A stretch of 64,000 bases of DNA from Erythroxylum novogranatense. Lineage: Eukaryota > Streptophyta > Magnoliopsida > Malpighiales > Erythroxylaceae. The notes beneath the pieces are model-generated. The model ran no database searches, was not told the origin of the DNA, and worked only from the letters and a program-made list of their open reading frames with translations. The translations under genes and the position numbers were made by a program. Positions 23,258 to 34,206 of this stretch are shown piece by piece (positions within the stretch are counted from its first letter, which is position 1; each line of letters begins with the position of its first letter). Location of the stretch: positions 56,985,783 to 57,049,782 of the forward strand of contig CM057228.1 in the NCBI GenBank assembly GCA_029891385.1, written 5' to 3'.

Positions 23258-25510
23258 TTACTGAAGATGCTTCATGATTTCAGAAAACATTCGTTGCATA
23301 TCAGTTCGGATTAACTTGAGGTCTTCTTCCATTGAAACCCATAGATAAGCCACTTCCTCATGTAGATCACCCACTGAGTCACTCAGATCATCAACCTTAA
23401 TATCAATTTCTTCAATCTCCTTAACAAAGGCTTCCTGACTCCACTACTGTGTGTGACTAAGTTCATCCAAATCAATAGTAGAATCTTGTCGAGGTGTTCT
23501 TGGTGGATGGAAGTTTGTAGCAACAGGTGTTTCTAAAGGTAAAACATCTAATTCGATGATTTTAATAATAGGACGTTTGAAAGATTGTTTTGCTTCAGGG
23601 AGATCAAGGTCTTCAGGTCTAGGTAGTTTTGGAATTGGTTTTCCAAGAAGGTGTAGGACATCTTTAATTGAAGATATAAAATGCAAAGGTCTAAAGTGCA
23701 TGATTAGATGCACAAAAGTCTCTAAGTTGAAACTAATACCTTCAACCCTGATAGTTTTGTACTATCCTTTTGTCACTCTTCCAACTACCTGAAAGGTTGC
23801 ATCTGTGGTGGAGCGGCTACACTGACTTCCTGATGCTTTTGAAATGTGATGTGAAACATAGATTCCTCTTGATTGAGCTACATTGCATGCCTCATCTATG
23901 TTTCTCACTTCTGCCTGTATCTGATCCTCTATAAGATCACCTGTATTTGCTTCAGGGTACATCTTTTGTTTCCCTTTGTCTTCATTGCTTACAATGTTGG
24001 AAGCTCTTGGTTGGATATCTGGTACAATCTTGATCAATGTACTATTTGTGACTAGATAAATAGTATATCGATCCTTGGATATCTTCAATGGATATGGTTC
24101 TGTCTTTTCATCTTGCAGAATCTCATATAATCTTCTTTCTTTATGATTTAGGAGATGTATTGATCGATTATTGATCAATATTGGTTCAACTTGTACCTTG
24201 ACCAACCTTTGCACAGGTTCTCTTATAATAATCGAACTTCTGCTTCTAGTAGGCACTGATTCTTCAATCACCTTTATTTTCAAATCCTCTTTCCTGATAG
24301 GTTGAGAAGGATTATAATGTGCAGATCTATGTTCAATTGGTTTTTTCTTTTATTGAACATCAGGTTAAATGTTCTTTTTGTGACTGGTCTTCAGCTTCTT
24401 ACTTTCTTTTACCAGTCTAGAAGGAGGTTGTTGTTGAGGTTTCTTCTTCTCAAACACTAACTTCCTCTTTATTTCTGTTTCTTTAGTCAATTTTACTGGT
24501 TGTTCTTGCAAAATTGAGACCAAAGATCTAGTAGCATGTGGTGTTTTCTCAGTCTTTTGAAAATCTTCACCAAGAGTTAAAACTTTCCCTTTCTTATGTT
24601 CTTTTTGACGCAAGGTTAATAGTCTTGGTGATCTCCTTGATTGTTTGTATTTCTCAGAATAAATTGTCTCCCCTTTTCTTTTCAACGACACTTGTTTTTC
24701 AGACTGTTTCACCTAGCTTTCTTCTCTGTGTAAAATAGTCTTAACTTTCATTGATACCTCTAACGATTTACTCTTCTTTTCTTCTACAGGCATTCTTTCT
24801 ATGGATTGAGGTTTTGTCTTCCTTGTAGGTGTAATCTTTTCATTCAAGCTGCGTCTGACAATACATTCCCCCTTATTCCTTGCTTTTGCCATAGAATCTG
24901 TGTCCTCCTTTTCTTGAGACTTCAAACCCATTCTACTAATAGTTGACGCATTAATAATGCTTTTTATATTCATCTTTATTCTTCCTCTGTCAAGAAGAAT
25001 TCCATAATCTCTAAAGATTCTTGTCAGCAGCATACCATAAGGTAAGGCATTAGAGTCTCTCTTCAACCTCATCATATACCTCAAAATCAAGTATGGAAGA
25101 TTTATAGGCTAATGATTGACTAGATGAAACAAGAATTGATCATCTATCATCATCACAACGTTCTTTGAGCCTGTTCTTGGTAGAACACAATGAAAAAGTA
25201 GCGCGTGTAGAACCCTAGCCTTCGGAACAAGAGTTGACGCCTTCTTGTCCTTTGGGTCACTACTTTCATAAAGTTGTCGATTGATATGTGCTTTCTCTAC
25301 ACTACTTTTAGTCATCCATCTTATGTTATGAGACACCTCTGCTCCAACACATGGACATTCACTAACCTTCTCAATTAACTCCATTGTCACGATAACTGAC
25401 AATCTATCCACCGTCGATACTAAGGTTTCGTCTACTACTCTTGCATTCTTCTAGAAATCATATACTTCATTCAGGTAGACTGTTTCATGAACCTGAAAGA
25501 AAATTTTCAT
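23258..25510 (-). pseudogene. env-like / putative plant transposon protein frame of the SIRE-like element
   Basis: One continuous minus-strand frame of 751 codons from ATG at 25510 to TAA at 23258, broken only by seven nonsense codons: TAG at 25453, 25111, 24715, 23764 and 23446, TAA at 24367 and about 24354 (5' base coordinates). No frameshift was found. The N-terminal third (KARVLHALLFHCVLPR, LILRYMMRL, LPYGMLLTRIFRDYGI) resembles the plant transposon protein domain found in env-like ORFs of SIRE and Athila elements. The middle is Lys/Arg-rich and low-complexity. The last about 60 residues look coiled-coil, with acidic heptad-like spacing. I see no clear signal peptide or transmembrane segment, so a true envelope role is not shown. 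It lies between gag and the 3' LTR, where env-like ORFs sit. Confidence 0.75.
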
Positions 25511-25860
25511 CCTGCTACATCAATTTCTGGTTCAATATCCATATGGTTCTTCTTCAAGGAATCAAAATCAACATGCCGTCTATAAATCATAGATTGCTCC
25601 ATTTATAATCTGTAGACAATAAAAACTAAACACACAAATGTATCTTTCACAAAGTAATGAGGTTAGTATCTGAGATGAGAATGTAAACATAAAGGAACTT
25701 GATATCAAGAACAGAGTAATGAAATGTTTTGTTGAGAGTTCTGCACCGATTTCATAGTATTTCAAGAATATTCTAGAGTAAGTGATGTTCTGAACCTTTT
25801 GAGAGGATTTCCCTTAAACACCTTCTCTTTCGAATAGCAAGCATATATTTGCTTATTCTG
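25511..25860 (-). other. Junction region where pol is missing
   Basis: About 350 bases between the gag C-terminus and the env-like ATG, with no protease, integrase or RT motif. The 61-residue frame at 25580-25765 has no recognisable domain. An intact SIRE element would have about 4 kb of pol here. Confidence 0.7.
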
Positions 25861-26926
25861 ATGCTTTTGAATCAAAATTAGATTCGGACGAATCCAAATC
25901 TTCCCAAGTTGCCATCATACTCTTTTTATTTTCTTTATTCTTCTTCTGTTTTCTTCTCAGCAATGGACATTCAGACTTGTAGTGTTGCACTCTTAGAAAA
26001 CGATAGAGGTCTTCTTGTTCTTGACTTAATCTTTGCTATTTTTCTTAAAGGAAAAATCTTTATTTCCTTTTGCTTTCTTCTTTTACATTCTTTTGAAGTT
26101 TCTTGAAATGAAAGATAATTCATCATCGTCTTCACTTGAATCTTGTTCAGATTCACTGGTATCATCATTCTTGATTTCTTCGATATTTAATGCTTTTGAC
26201 GATGAACTTCTATTGCTTTGAGTCTTGTGATTTTCCTGACCAGCCTTTAATGCTATAGATTTGTCTCTTCTAAGTTTATCTTCAGCATCAAGCTCTACTT
26301 CGTGTATCTTCAAAGAACCAAGCAATTTGTCTAGCTTTAACTTGCTCAAGTCCTTCACTTCTTGTACTACAATGACTTTAGGTCTCCATCTTTTTGGTAG
26401 ACTTCTGAGAATCTTCCTGACATGGTCTTGATTACCGTAGATTCTCCCAAGAGCTTTAAGTCCATTAACGATAGTTTGAAATTGTCCAAACATCTGATCA
26501 ATAGACTCATCTTCTTTCATCTTAAATAGCTCATACTAATGTAAAAGAATGCTGATCTTGGACTCTTTCACTTGGTTTGTGCATTCATGTGCGATGGATA
26601 AAGTGTCCCACATCCTTCGCAGTTTCACATCCATGAACTTTATCATATTCACTTCTGTTTAAAGCACAAGTCAGAAAGAACTTGGCTTTTGAGTTTAATT
26701 AAAATCTAGCTTTGTGATCGGCTGATCATCTGGTTCGTTAAATAGTATTTCCTTCATCATCTATTGGTACGTATGGTCCATTCTCAATGATATCCCAAAG
26801 ATCAACGTGTAAGGATTCGATGAAGAGCTGCATCCTATCCTTCCAATAATGATAATCCTCACCATTGAATGCAAGAGGTCTTGTGACGAAGGCACCTTCA
26901 GCTATAAAAACTTGTGATTCAGCCAT
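25861..26926 (-). pseudogene. gag: gag of the SIRE-like element
   Basis: Nucleocapsid precursor. It starts at ATG 26926 with a MAES N-terminus, then RPLAFNGEDYHYWKDRMQLF and LWDIIENGPYVP, the conserved copia gag head. After a stop near 26738 the homology continues (KAKFFLTCAL region) and reopens in another frame at 26520 with MKEDESIDQMFGQFQTIVNG, ILRSLPKRWRPKV and KLLGSLKIHEVEL. The acidic segment ends in DDELSFISRNFKRM. Near 25990-25861 the end of a zinc knuckle (HYKSECPLLRRKQKK) and MMATWEDLDSSES survive, the characteristic SIRE/Opie gag tail. Several stops and frameshifts make it non-functional. Confidence 0.88.
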
Positions 26927-26969
26927 GGATCTTTGTCCTCACTTTGTAAAGGTGGTTTTTGGAAACCGA

Positions 26970-26981
26970 GCTTTGATACCA
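26970..26981 (-). other. Primer-binding site of the SIRE-like element
   Basis: Minus strand TGGTATCAAAGC, one to two bases off the iMet PBS, directly inside the 5' LTR end at 26984. Confidence 0.88.
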
Positions 26982-26983
26982 AT

Positions 26984-28194
26984 TGAATTAAATCACACGT
27001 TAATATAGAATTCACGTACAATATACGAAATACACAAGAAGGGGGGTTGAATTGTGTAATCTTTTTGTGAATACACAAACCTTTGATATTTCTTTGAAAA
27101 ACAAACTTTTTCAATTGTTAAAGAATACCACAAGTGTTATATAGAAATAGTTACATAGTTAAATCGCAAATAGCTTCTATAAACTTGTATAAGAACAAGA
27201 GAAATTAAAGTGAAGGGTTAGAAGATAGACGCTGCGATTTTTATACTGATTCACCCCAAATCTTGAGCCACGTCCAGTCCTCAGATTTCGTCTAAGATTT
27301 CACTATACTTCAACACTTTTACAAGTATTCTTTCTTCCTTTCCAGAGCCTCTTCAGGTCTTTTACTCAAAGTATTCTTTCTGTTATCTTAGCTTCTCCAG
27401 GCTCTTAGCCTTTTCTTTCTCTCACTAAAAAGATATTGTGAACTTTTTTTTACAGTAGAGTTCGCTCTCTTGTATCGCACTTTGAATACATAATTATTGT
27501 AAGTAATAACTTGAAAGCTAAAAGATTGTTCAGTCTTCGACTACGACTAATATTTATAGCCTAAGTCTCCAACTTCTTCTTGAATCTTAATAACTACTTT
27601 TTGCTTCTTGCTTCTTGAAGAAACCGTTATTCAGTTGAGTTCTGTAACTAATTCCAACTGATTAACTATCGACGTACTAGAGTGTCTTCATTTTTGTATC
27701 GTCTGTGTTTTCCACTACTTCTATGTTTTGCGCTTCTTCTGTGTTTTTCAACTTCTTCTGTGTTTTTCAATTTCTTCTGTGTTTTGTGCTTTTTTTTGTG
27801 TTTTGCGCTTCTTTTGTGTTTCACACTTCTTCTATGTTTTGCACTTCTTCTGTGTTTTCCCCTTCTTTTGTGTTTTGCGCTTCTTCTGTGTTTTCCACTT
27901 CTTCTGTGTTTTGCGCTTCTTCTGTGTTTTCCACTTCTTCTGTGTTTTTCGCTTCTTCTGTGTTTCTACTTCTTCTTTGTTTTTCACTTCTTCTATGTTT
28001 TGCGCTTCTTCTGTGTTTTCCACTTCTTCTGTGTTTTGCGTTTCTTCTGTGTTTTCAACTTCTTCTGTGTTATGCACTTCTTCTGTGTTTTTTTGCACAC
28101 TTAACACACTTATAAAATAGTTCTTTTATTTCTAGCATTATTATTATTTGATTATAACCAAAATTAATAAACATGAAATCTTTTTGACTTAACA
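26984..28194 (-). repeat. 5' LTR of the SIRE-like element (1211 bp)
   Basis: Minus-strand start TGTTAAGTC at 28194. Contains the TATA box at 27551-27558 and a shorter CTTCTTCTGTGTTTT minisatellite at about 27700-28095. It is highly similar to 21657-22993 outside the repeat, suggesting a recent insertion. Confidence 0.9.
27700..28095 (-). repeat. Minisatellite in the SIRE-like 5' LTR
   Basis: Same 18-20 bp unit family as 22385-22890 but about 100 bp shorter, so unit number changed after insertion. The ORFs at 27682-28120 are repeat translations. Confidence 0.95.
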
Positions 28195-28895
28195 GTTTCA
28201 ACCTCCTTTGCTTTAAAAAACAACAAAACAAAACAAAAACGAAAAAAAGGAAAAAAGAAAAAAAATTGTGTTCTTAGAAATTTTCCTTTTGCCAATGAAA
28301 CTAAGTTTCCTAATTCTGAAGCGTATTATCGATTTAGAAGGTACTTTACTTGCAAGGAATGAAATCTTACTTTCCATATCTTTTAGTCAATCCTATTTGC
28401 ATTAGAAATTGTTTCCTTTTTTGGTGTGGCAGCTTAAAATTACCATTTCCTTTTAATTGTGAGGAATTTGAGAATGTGTTATACATCAATTTGATAGTAC
28501 CTGACAAGATCTTTTGATTAACACCCATATTGCATATTTTTACTCCTAAAAAATTAACAAAATACCCCTACTTGAAATTGTGCTAATTTGTGACATATTC
28601 TAATTTATTTTCTTGTTCTAGATTATTGTGCAAATTATATTTGAGCCATTTTTGTTCTTTGATCTCCTAACTTGTTTATTTGTGTTACTTTGCCTGAGAA
28701 TTAGCATTTATTATTCATTTCACTCAAGAAGATAATAAGGAACAAGTGGTAAAAAGCCAAGTTTTTATTTTACATCCGATTGTAAAAGCTTATTGAAGAG
28801 TGAAACACTTAGATTGACAGTAGCTTTAGGTTATAACACAAAGGAAGTGGTTCGAAAATAAAGAAAAGAGGGTGTGATGTTTTCATTTTGCAGGT
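28195..28895 (+). other. G2 leader, right half, after the nested element
   Basis: AT-rich and without ORFs. It resumes G2 leader sequence interrupted at 21656. It ends in a strong acceptor-like TTTTCATTTTGCAG at 28880-28893, just where the gag homology opens. Confidence 0.6.
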
Positions 28896-30105
28896 ATCAC
28901 GTCTGATGAAGCAACAAGGAGGAGACAGGTTGAACTTGAGGCTAACTTAGCTCATGCCAAAAGGGACATCGTGGAGTTGAACAATAATGACTTATTGACG
29001 GCGTTAGTAAAATAAATGACAAAATTAGGAGTTGAGATTAAAAACATTAAGGAGTCCATGAACGATATGAATGCAACCAAAGCTTCTATGAGCAATCAAT
29101 ATCAAGAAGAATTTGAGGAAGAAATTAAAACTTCCAACCACGCTTATGGACAAGGTAAAAAGGTTTATGGTAATTTGGGATCTATTAAGTTGAAAATTCC
29201 TAAATTTCATGTAAAATTTGATTCTGAAGCTTACTTAGATTAGGAATTGAAAGAAAAAAGGATTTTTAATGTCCATAATTTTTCTGGAAAAAAATAAAAT
29301 TAAGCTAGTTGTTATTAAATTCCAAAATTATGTCGCTATTTGGTTGAAGGAATGAGGAAGCCCCTATTTTGTCTTAGTATGAACTAATTGGCATAATGAG
29401 GAAGAACTATGTTCTAAATGCCTATTTTTGTGAATTGTATAATAGGGTACAGGAACTAAAGTAAGATAGTCAAACTGTAGCGGAATATTTTAAGAGTTGG
29501 AGGCATTGAAAATCAAAGTTGGCACTAAAGATGATGAATTGATTGGTTTAGCTCGTTTTCTTGAAAGGTTGAATTGACCAATTCACCAGAGATTTGAGAT
29601 GTAAGGGTACATTAATATGGATAATTTGTTAGAGAAAGCCATGAATGCTGGGAGACATATGAAGGAGAATGCTTCTACTTCTTCTTTTTATGTAAAGGCT
29701 CGACCTAACAATGCACACTAGCAGTAAAATAAATAGGGAAACAATAGGGCTAGGAATTTGCCTAACCTCAGTGCCAATAAAAATATGTCCATTAAACCTA
29801 CTGATTCTAAGATTAGTTCTTCAAACTTAGGTTAACACCGAAACTAGTCAAAACCTGTCGTATGCTTTAAGTTTCTAGGTAAGGGTCATATTGCATCACA
29901 ATGTCGTAACCAAATTGTGTATATGTTGTTGAAGGATGGGACTTACATTAATGATCATGAGTGTGACGATATGCCTCCATTGACTCAAAGTAATAAGGAA
30001 GAAGGTGTTAAGGGGGACGACTTTGATGATGAATTCAAGGCTGAATGGTCTAATGAAACATTGGTGGTAGTCCAAACCTTGAATACACAATCTGACCTGA
30101 ACTAA
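28896..30105 (+). pseudogene. gag: gag of G2
   Basis: Broken capsid gene. The frame opens near 28896 with SDEATRRRQVELEANLA, a helical start. After one stop it continues as MTKLGVEIKNIKESM to LKIPKFHVKFDSEAYLD, the conserved motif of the plant gypsy gag that normally reads on to a W-rich capsid core. Beyond 29243 many stops and frameshifts occur. A zinc knuckle survives at about 29859-29905 as CFKFLGKGHIASQC, with the second cysteine replaced by phenylalanine. The tail at 29917-30105 is acidic, matching the gag-protease linker of this group. Confidence 0.8.
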
Positions 30106-30600
30106 GTGATGAGCAATGTACTAACATCTTCCATATGAGATGTTTAGCTAAATATGAGATGTTTAGTTAAGAATATGGTATGTCTTGTGATTATTGATGA
30201 AGGTAGTTATACTAACTGTGTTAGTCAGCATCTTATTGCTAGGTTATCACTACAGACTACATGACATCCTCATCCTTACAAGTTGCAATGGTGAGATAAT
30301 AGAGGTGAGGTAAAGGTAAAACGTCAAGCACTTATTCATTTGTCTAATGGTAAGTATTAAGATAAGGTGCTTTACGATGTTATACCTATGAGTGCATGTC
30401 ATATATTGTTAAAGTTTCCATGGGAGTCTGATAGGCACACGAATAAAGATGGATATACTAACAAGTATTCTTTTGTAATGGATGGTAGGACATATACGTT
30501 GAAACCCCTTTCCCCTAAAGAGATTGTAGGCACACAAATCAAATTGAGAGAAGAGAGCAAAAAGATAGGGTGAGCCACAAAAGTTAAGTGAGGGGAGAGA
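30106..30600 (+). pseudogene. Protease region of G2
   Basis: Fragments of the gag-protease region in shifting frames. The clearest, 30367-30573, has VIPMSACHILLKFPWESDRH and YTNKYSFVMDGRTYTL, the segment after the protease active site in this gypsy group. The active site itself is not recoverable as an open frame. Confidence 0.7.
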
Positions 30601-30629
30601 AAAAAAGGAAGCACTAGTTAAACGAAAGA

Positions 30630-31042
30630 GTGAAAATTCAAAAGTTAGTGAGAAAAAAGGCATCTTTTATGCGATGTGTGAGAGATGTAGATAGGGCTAT
30701 TTCTACTCATAAACCTTTTATCCTTATGATTTATAAGGAAAACCACTTTGCTACTAATGAACTACCTAGTGGTTTACCCACTGAGATTAAAAACATTTTG
30801 CAGGATTATGAGGACATCTTCCTAAAGGAGATGCCAAAGAGGATTTCACCACTTCAAGGAATTAAGCAACAAATTGTTTTCCTACTTGGTTCAAGCATTC
30901 CCAATCGACCAATGTATCGAGACAAACCTGAGGAGACAAAAGAACTACAATGTCAAGTAAATGAACTCTTTGACAAAGATCTATTGGATTTGAGGATGAA
31001 TCTTTCTAAGGAAGGAGGGAATGATATGGATCAAGGGGCTAG
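30630..31042 (+). pseudogene. pol: pol edges of G2 joined by a large deletion
   Basis: The start of the RT-proximal region is clear: DYEDIFLKEMPKRISPLQGI, then IPNRPMYRDKPEETKELQCQ and VNELFDKDL. It then passes directly into LDLRMNLSKEGGNDMDQGA, which resembles the extreme C-terminus of pol in this group. RT catalytic motifs, RNase H and integrase are absent, so roughly 2.5-3 kb is deleted without breaking the frame. The nominal ORF runs on into the 3' LTR. Confidence 0.8.
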
Positions 31043-31935
31043 TGATGTGGCATCCACTTGTGGGTATTGTTGGGCCTATAAAAAGAGCTAGGACCGAAAG
31101 GATGTAAGGGGCTTTGAATAATTTAATTAAAGAAGCCCATTTTCAAGCCCAAGTCCAAGTTGCTTCAATTAAGGAGTCCAAGCAAGTCCACTTAATAAGT
31201 CTTGAAGAAGTTGGGCCGATCCAACTTGAAAAATAAAGTACATGGATAAATTTACTATTAATAGGTTTCCTTCTTTGCAAGGGACAGTTAACCAAATCCT
31301 ATAAGGTCTCTTGTTTTCTACATTTTAGTTTCCTAATACGTCTTGTTTCCTAAAAGTTTGTTTCCTAGTAGATCTTGTTTCCTATAAGTTAATTTCCTAG
31401 TAGGTCTTGTTTTCTAAAATTTAGTTTCCTAGTAGATCTTATTTCCTAAAAGTTATTTTCCTAATAAATCTTGTTTCCTAAAAGGTAGTTTCCTAGTAGA
31501 CTAAGTAATTCTAGGTTTAAGGTAATTCCTATTCCTTAGTTTTTGATCAACCTCTCTCATATATATATGGAGGTCCAGTTATCACTAAAGGACACAATTT
31601 TATGACATTATTTTGTAAGGTTTATCCTTATTATTATTCTTGTTGAATAATTAGAATGCACTGCATAATTTTCACGCTTTGTATACAACTTATCTAATTG
31701 ATTTTGTTTCATCAATTAGTGGCATCTTTATTTGTTGTTTTTCTTTTAGTCTGATGTCGTTCAATTCGTAATTTGCTTGAATTGGATTATGCATGTTCTT
31801 GAGGGTTGGGTTACAAATCTTTTGAAACAAACTTTGTTCTTCTCTTCTTGTTTGAATCTTCTTCTTGGCTAAAGATCAAGTGGTGAATCAAGAAAATTCT
31901 TAGGTAAACTTTTTATATTCTGCAATTTCATATCC
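31043..31935 (+). repeat. 3' LTR of G2 (893 bp)
   Basis: Direct copy of 20605-21461 with scattered substitutions and small indels. The GTTTCCTAGTAG tandem region is at 31310-31500. It ends ATATCC where the left LTR has ATATCA. The divergence is visibly higher than between the G1 LTRs, so G2 is older. Confidence 0.85.
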
Positions 31936-32390
31936 CTAAGGGAAGGGACATCAACTTTTTTTAGCATGCGATAGGTGTAGATTGTAGTATATTTCCTAGA
32001 TGTTTATGTGTGTTTTTAACTATTTTCTTATATGATTATCATGTGTATAGACTTAGAATTATGTTATTGTTAGTGTGATTATATGTTTTAAGTGTTTGAT
32101 TAGTTTAGATTAAGAATTTGATCTTAATTTTATGTGTTAAGAGGTGTTTGATGTGTTTACGAGTGTATGGAAATAGGATTGTGAATACAAGAGATCTTAG
32201 ATATATGAAGGTTGTCCATAATCATGGGAGTGCTGCACGGGGCTTCTATTACCATTGTGGGCCCTTGCACGATCGTGATAGGGGTTGGGAAACCCTTTAG
32301 GCCATTGCCACAATGGTGGCAAGCTATCTGTCCAACTTATAAGATTTTTTAACTTTTAAGATCTACAACACTTTTTAAATCAACAAAGCT
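31936..32390. other. Unassigned sequence, possibly LINE remainder then Athila-like flank
   Basis: GGGACATCAACTTTTTTTAG at 31947-31966 could be read as the conserved G-T-S-T-F-F segment of a plant LINE, which would continue the relic that ends at 20604; this rests on a few codons. The rest is AT-rich with no motif. Confidence 0.35.
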
Positions 32391-33010
32391 AATGATGATG
32401 TCATCTGATTGTGTTTATTCCCATTTTCTTTTAGAGGGAAGGCCAAAAAATGGTTGAATTTGATGTCATAATTTTCATAGAAAACATAGGAACAAGTGGC
32501 GGAGAAGTTCTTGTTGAAGTATTTACCACCAATAAAGACTACGAAACTAAGGAACGACAACTCCTCATACTTCTAAGCTGAAACAAAATTTGTATACGAT
32601 ACATGGGAGAGATTCAAAGAGATGTTAACAAGATGCCTATACCATGGTTTATTAATTTGAATGCAAATCCAAACATTTTACAATGGGCTAACTTAAAGAA
32701 CATGGTAGTCTATAGATGTAGCAGGTGGTTGAAAACTCAAAAACAAGACATCAAAAGTGGCCTAAAAATTAATAGAAGACATCGCCATGAAAAACTATCA
32801 GTGGTGCTCATCTAAAGCACGAGTCAATAAGCTAGCGAGAGTGTACAAAGTGGACATAATGAGACAATTGGAAAGTCAAGTAGAGGCCTTGAGCAGAAAG
32901 ATAGACTTACGATGGTTCCACAAGATCAAGTGATGCAATATGAGGTGTGAGGGCTAGAGCATTAAGGTCAAGATTGTCAAGCTGTACAACCCAAATATGT
33001 GGACTATTTG
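32391..33010 (+). pseudogene. gag: Athila-type Ty3/gypsy gag relic
   Basis: Scattered-frame homology to the Athila gag. LFPFSFRGKAKKWLN at about 32412-32460 follows a TGA where an arginine codon is expected. Then come EKFLLKYLPP with KTTKLRND (about 32500-32555), DTWERFKEML with RCLYHGL (about 32598-32655), QTFYNGL-like and MKNYQWCSSKAR-like segments (to 32825), VESQVEALSRKID-like (about 32875), and a final CQAVQPKYVDYLG (about 32970-33008). At least six stops. No LTR of its own was identified. Confidence 0.75.
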
Positions 33011-33213
33011 GGGTGTTGGACACCCCGCCCTTGTGAGTCACGAGCTTGAAATCCTAAGTGACATCTGGAAACGTATCCCGCAAGGGTGGCATGCCCCCAC
33101 CAGGATAACCTACTTTTTCTATAACCGAGCAGAAGCCTTGGGACAATTTGCAAGATGGTCATTAGGGATATCAGGTTAAGATTCCCTTAGGACGATTTCA
33201 AAGGTGGCTTAGA
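33011..33213. other. Unassigned sequence before the copia LTR
   Basis: A 60-codon frame (32997-33179) has no recognised motif beyond the Athila tail. The sequence ends where the copia LTR starts with TGTTGG at 33214. Confidence 0.4.
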
Positions 33214-34189
33214 TGTTGGAGTTATGTAAATATAGTGCCTTAGAAAGCAAGTGTATTTACATGTAACTTTATCTTTTTCATTTATAGTTTTGTAATGAAA
33301 ATATTTATTATTAATAAAATAAAAGAGTTTGGTTTTATCTGTGTGAGCATTATATATCTGGTCAAAAGGTTCCAATATTCTTTTGTAAGTAATATACATA
33401 TACATAGAGATGTATGGGAAACATGTATATTATTAGAATCTGAATTAATTGATTCACAGTTGAATAATCAAGTTGGTCACTTGATTATAGTTTAGACTGT
33501 AGTGTTGTGATTTATCTCCATATAAGTAAAGGAGTTTACTTAAAGAGAATGATGAGTTTCATATCATGATAGTAGTAGACTGTCGATAATGGCACTATTA
33601 AATGAATCTGAAATCAAGTATGTTTTCAAAAATAAAGTGGGCCGTTACTTTAATCTTAAAACATACAACTTAAGCATTCGCTTATTATGAATCATAATCT
33701 TGATGAGTAGTGAACTCATATATGTTTCATTATAATTCTTGATATGATCAGAATGGATTTTTACAGAGTATTTATCCAGTGTTTGCATGTTGGAATTATT
33801 AATTGAAACATGTATTAGGGAACATTCACTCAAATAAAGAGTTTATAGTGCTATTATCACTTCTAGATATTTTAAAGGGATTTGGTGATTAAACTGGTGC
33901 CAGTAGTTTGATGGATTAGCTACCCATCAAGTCTTGACACCAAGATGAGATCTTTTGTGTTAATCACCATATAATGTAAAACAGGAGATCTAGAAGGAAA
34001 AACCAACATAAGGGCAAAACGAAAATTTTATCCTTTGTTGTGCGGATGGCTATAATAAGGTTCTAAATAGGGTTTGCAATTAGACATAAAATGTGTGTTC
34101 TCATAAGGGCATACATGCATCATGATTTTATACAAAGTTCCATTATTTGTTGACTAGTATGCTCATGTTTTAATAATTTATATTTTCAG
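33214..34189 (+). repeat. LTR1 and leader of copia A1
   Basis: Similar to 49914-50795 and 59477-60008. After TCTCATAA at about 34106 it jumps to GGGCATACATGCATCATGA, which in the middle copy lies over 4 kb further on (55460). This indicates an internal deletion in this copy that also removed any PBS. It ends with the acceptor-like TATATTTTCAG at 34179-34189, 17 bases before the gag ATG. Confidence 0.75.
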
Positions 34190-34206
34190 ACATAATCAAC
34201 CACAAA

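Larger units (their letters stand above)
21657..28194 (-). mobile_element. SIRE-like Ty1/copia element lacking pol, inserted in G2
   Basis: LTRs at 26984-28194 (5' in element sense) and 21657-22993 (3') share ends starting TGTTAAGTC/TGTTAGGTC. The PBS reads TGGTATCAAAGC beside the 5' LTR, and a polypurine tract adjoins the 3' LTR. Flanks GTTTA and GTTTC are a 4/5 TSD match. Internally there are only a SIRE/Opie-like gag and a long env-like frame; protease, integrase, RT and RNase H are absent between about 25510 and 25860. The structure is that of a non-autonomous deletion derivative. Plant SIRE elements are known to carry an env-like ORF after pol, which fits the order here. Confidence 0.9.
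20605..31935 (+). mobile_element. Degenerate Ty3/gypsy element G2, hosting a SIRE-like copia element
   Basis: Direct LTRs at 20605-21461 and 31043-31935 share TGATGTGGCATCCACT at the start, the same internal CTAGTAG/GTTTCCTAAAAG repeat, and GCAATTTCATATC at the end. A decayed iMet-type PBS follows the left LTR. The internal part keeps a broken gag and protease-linker and only the edges of pol; most RT, RNase H and integrase are deleted. The TSD is not clean (GCTAG versus CTAAG). The element interrupts a LINE on the left, and a TCAACTTTTTTT-like piece just right of it (31950) may be LINE continuation. Confidence 0.8.
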
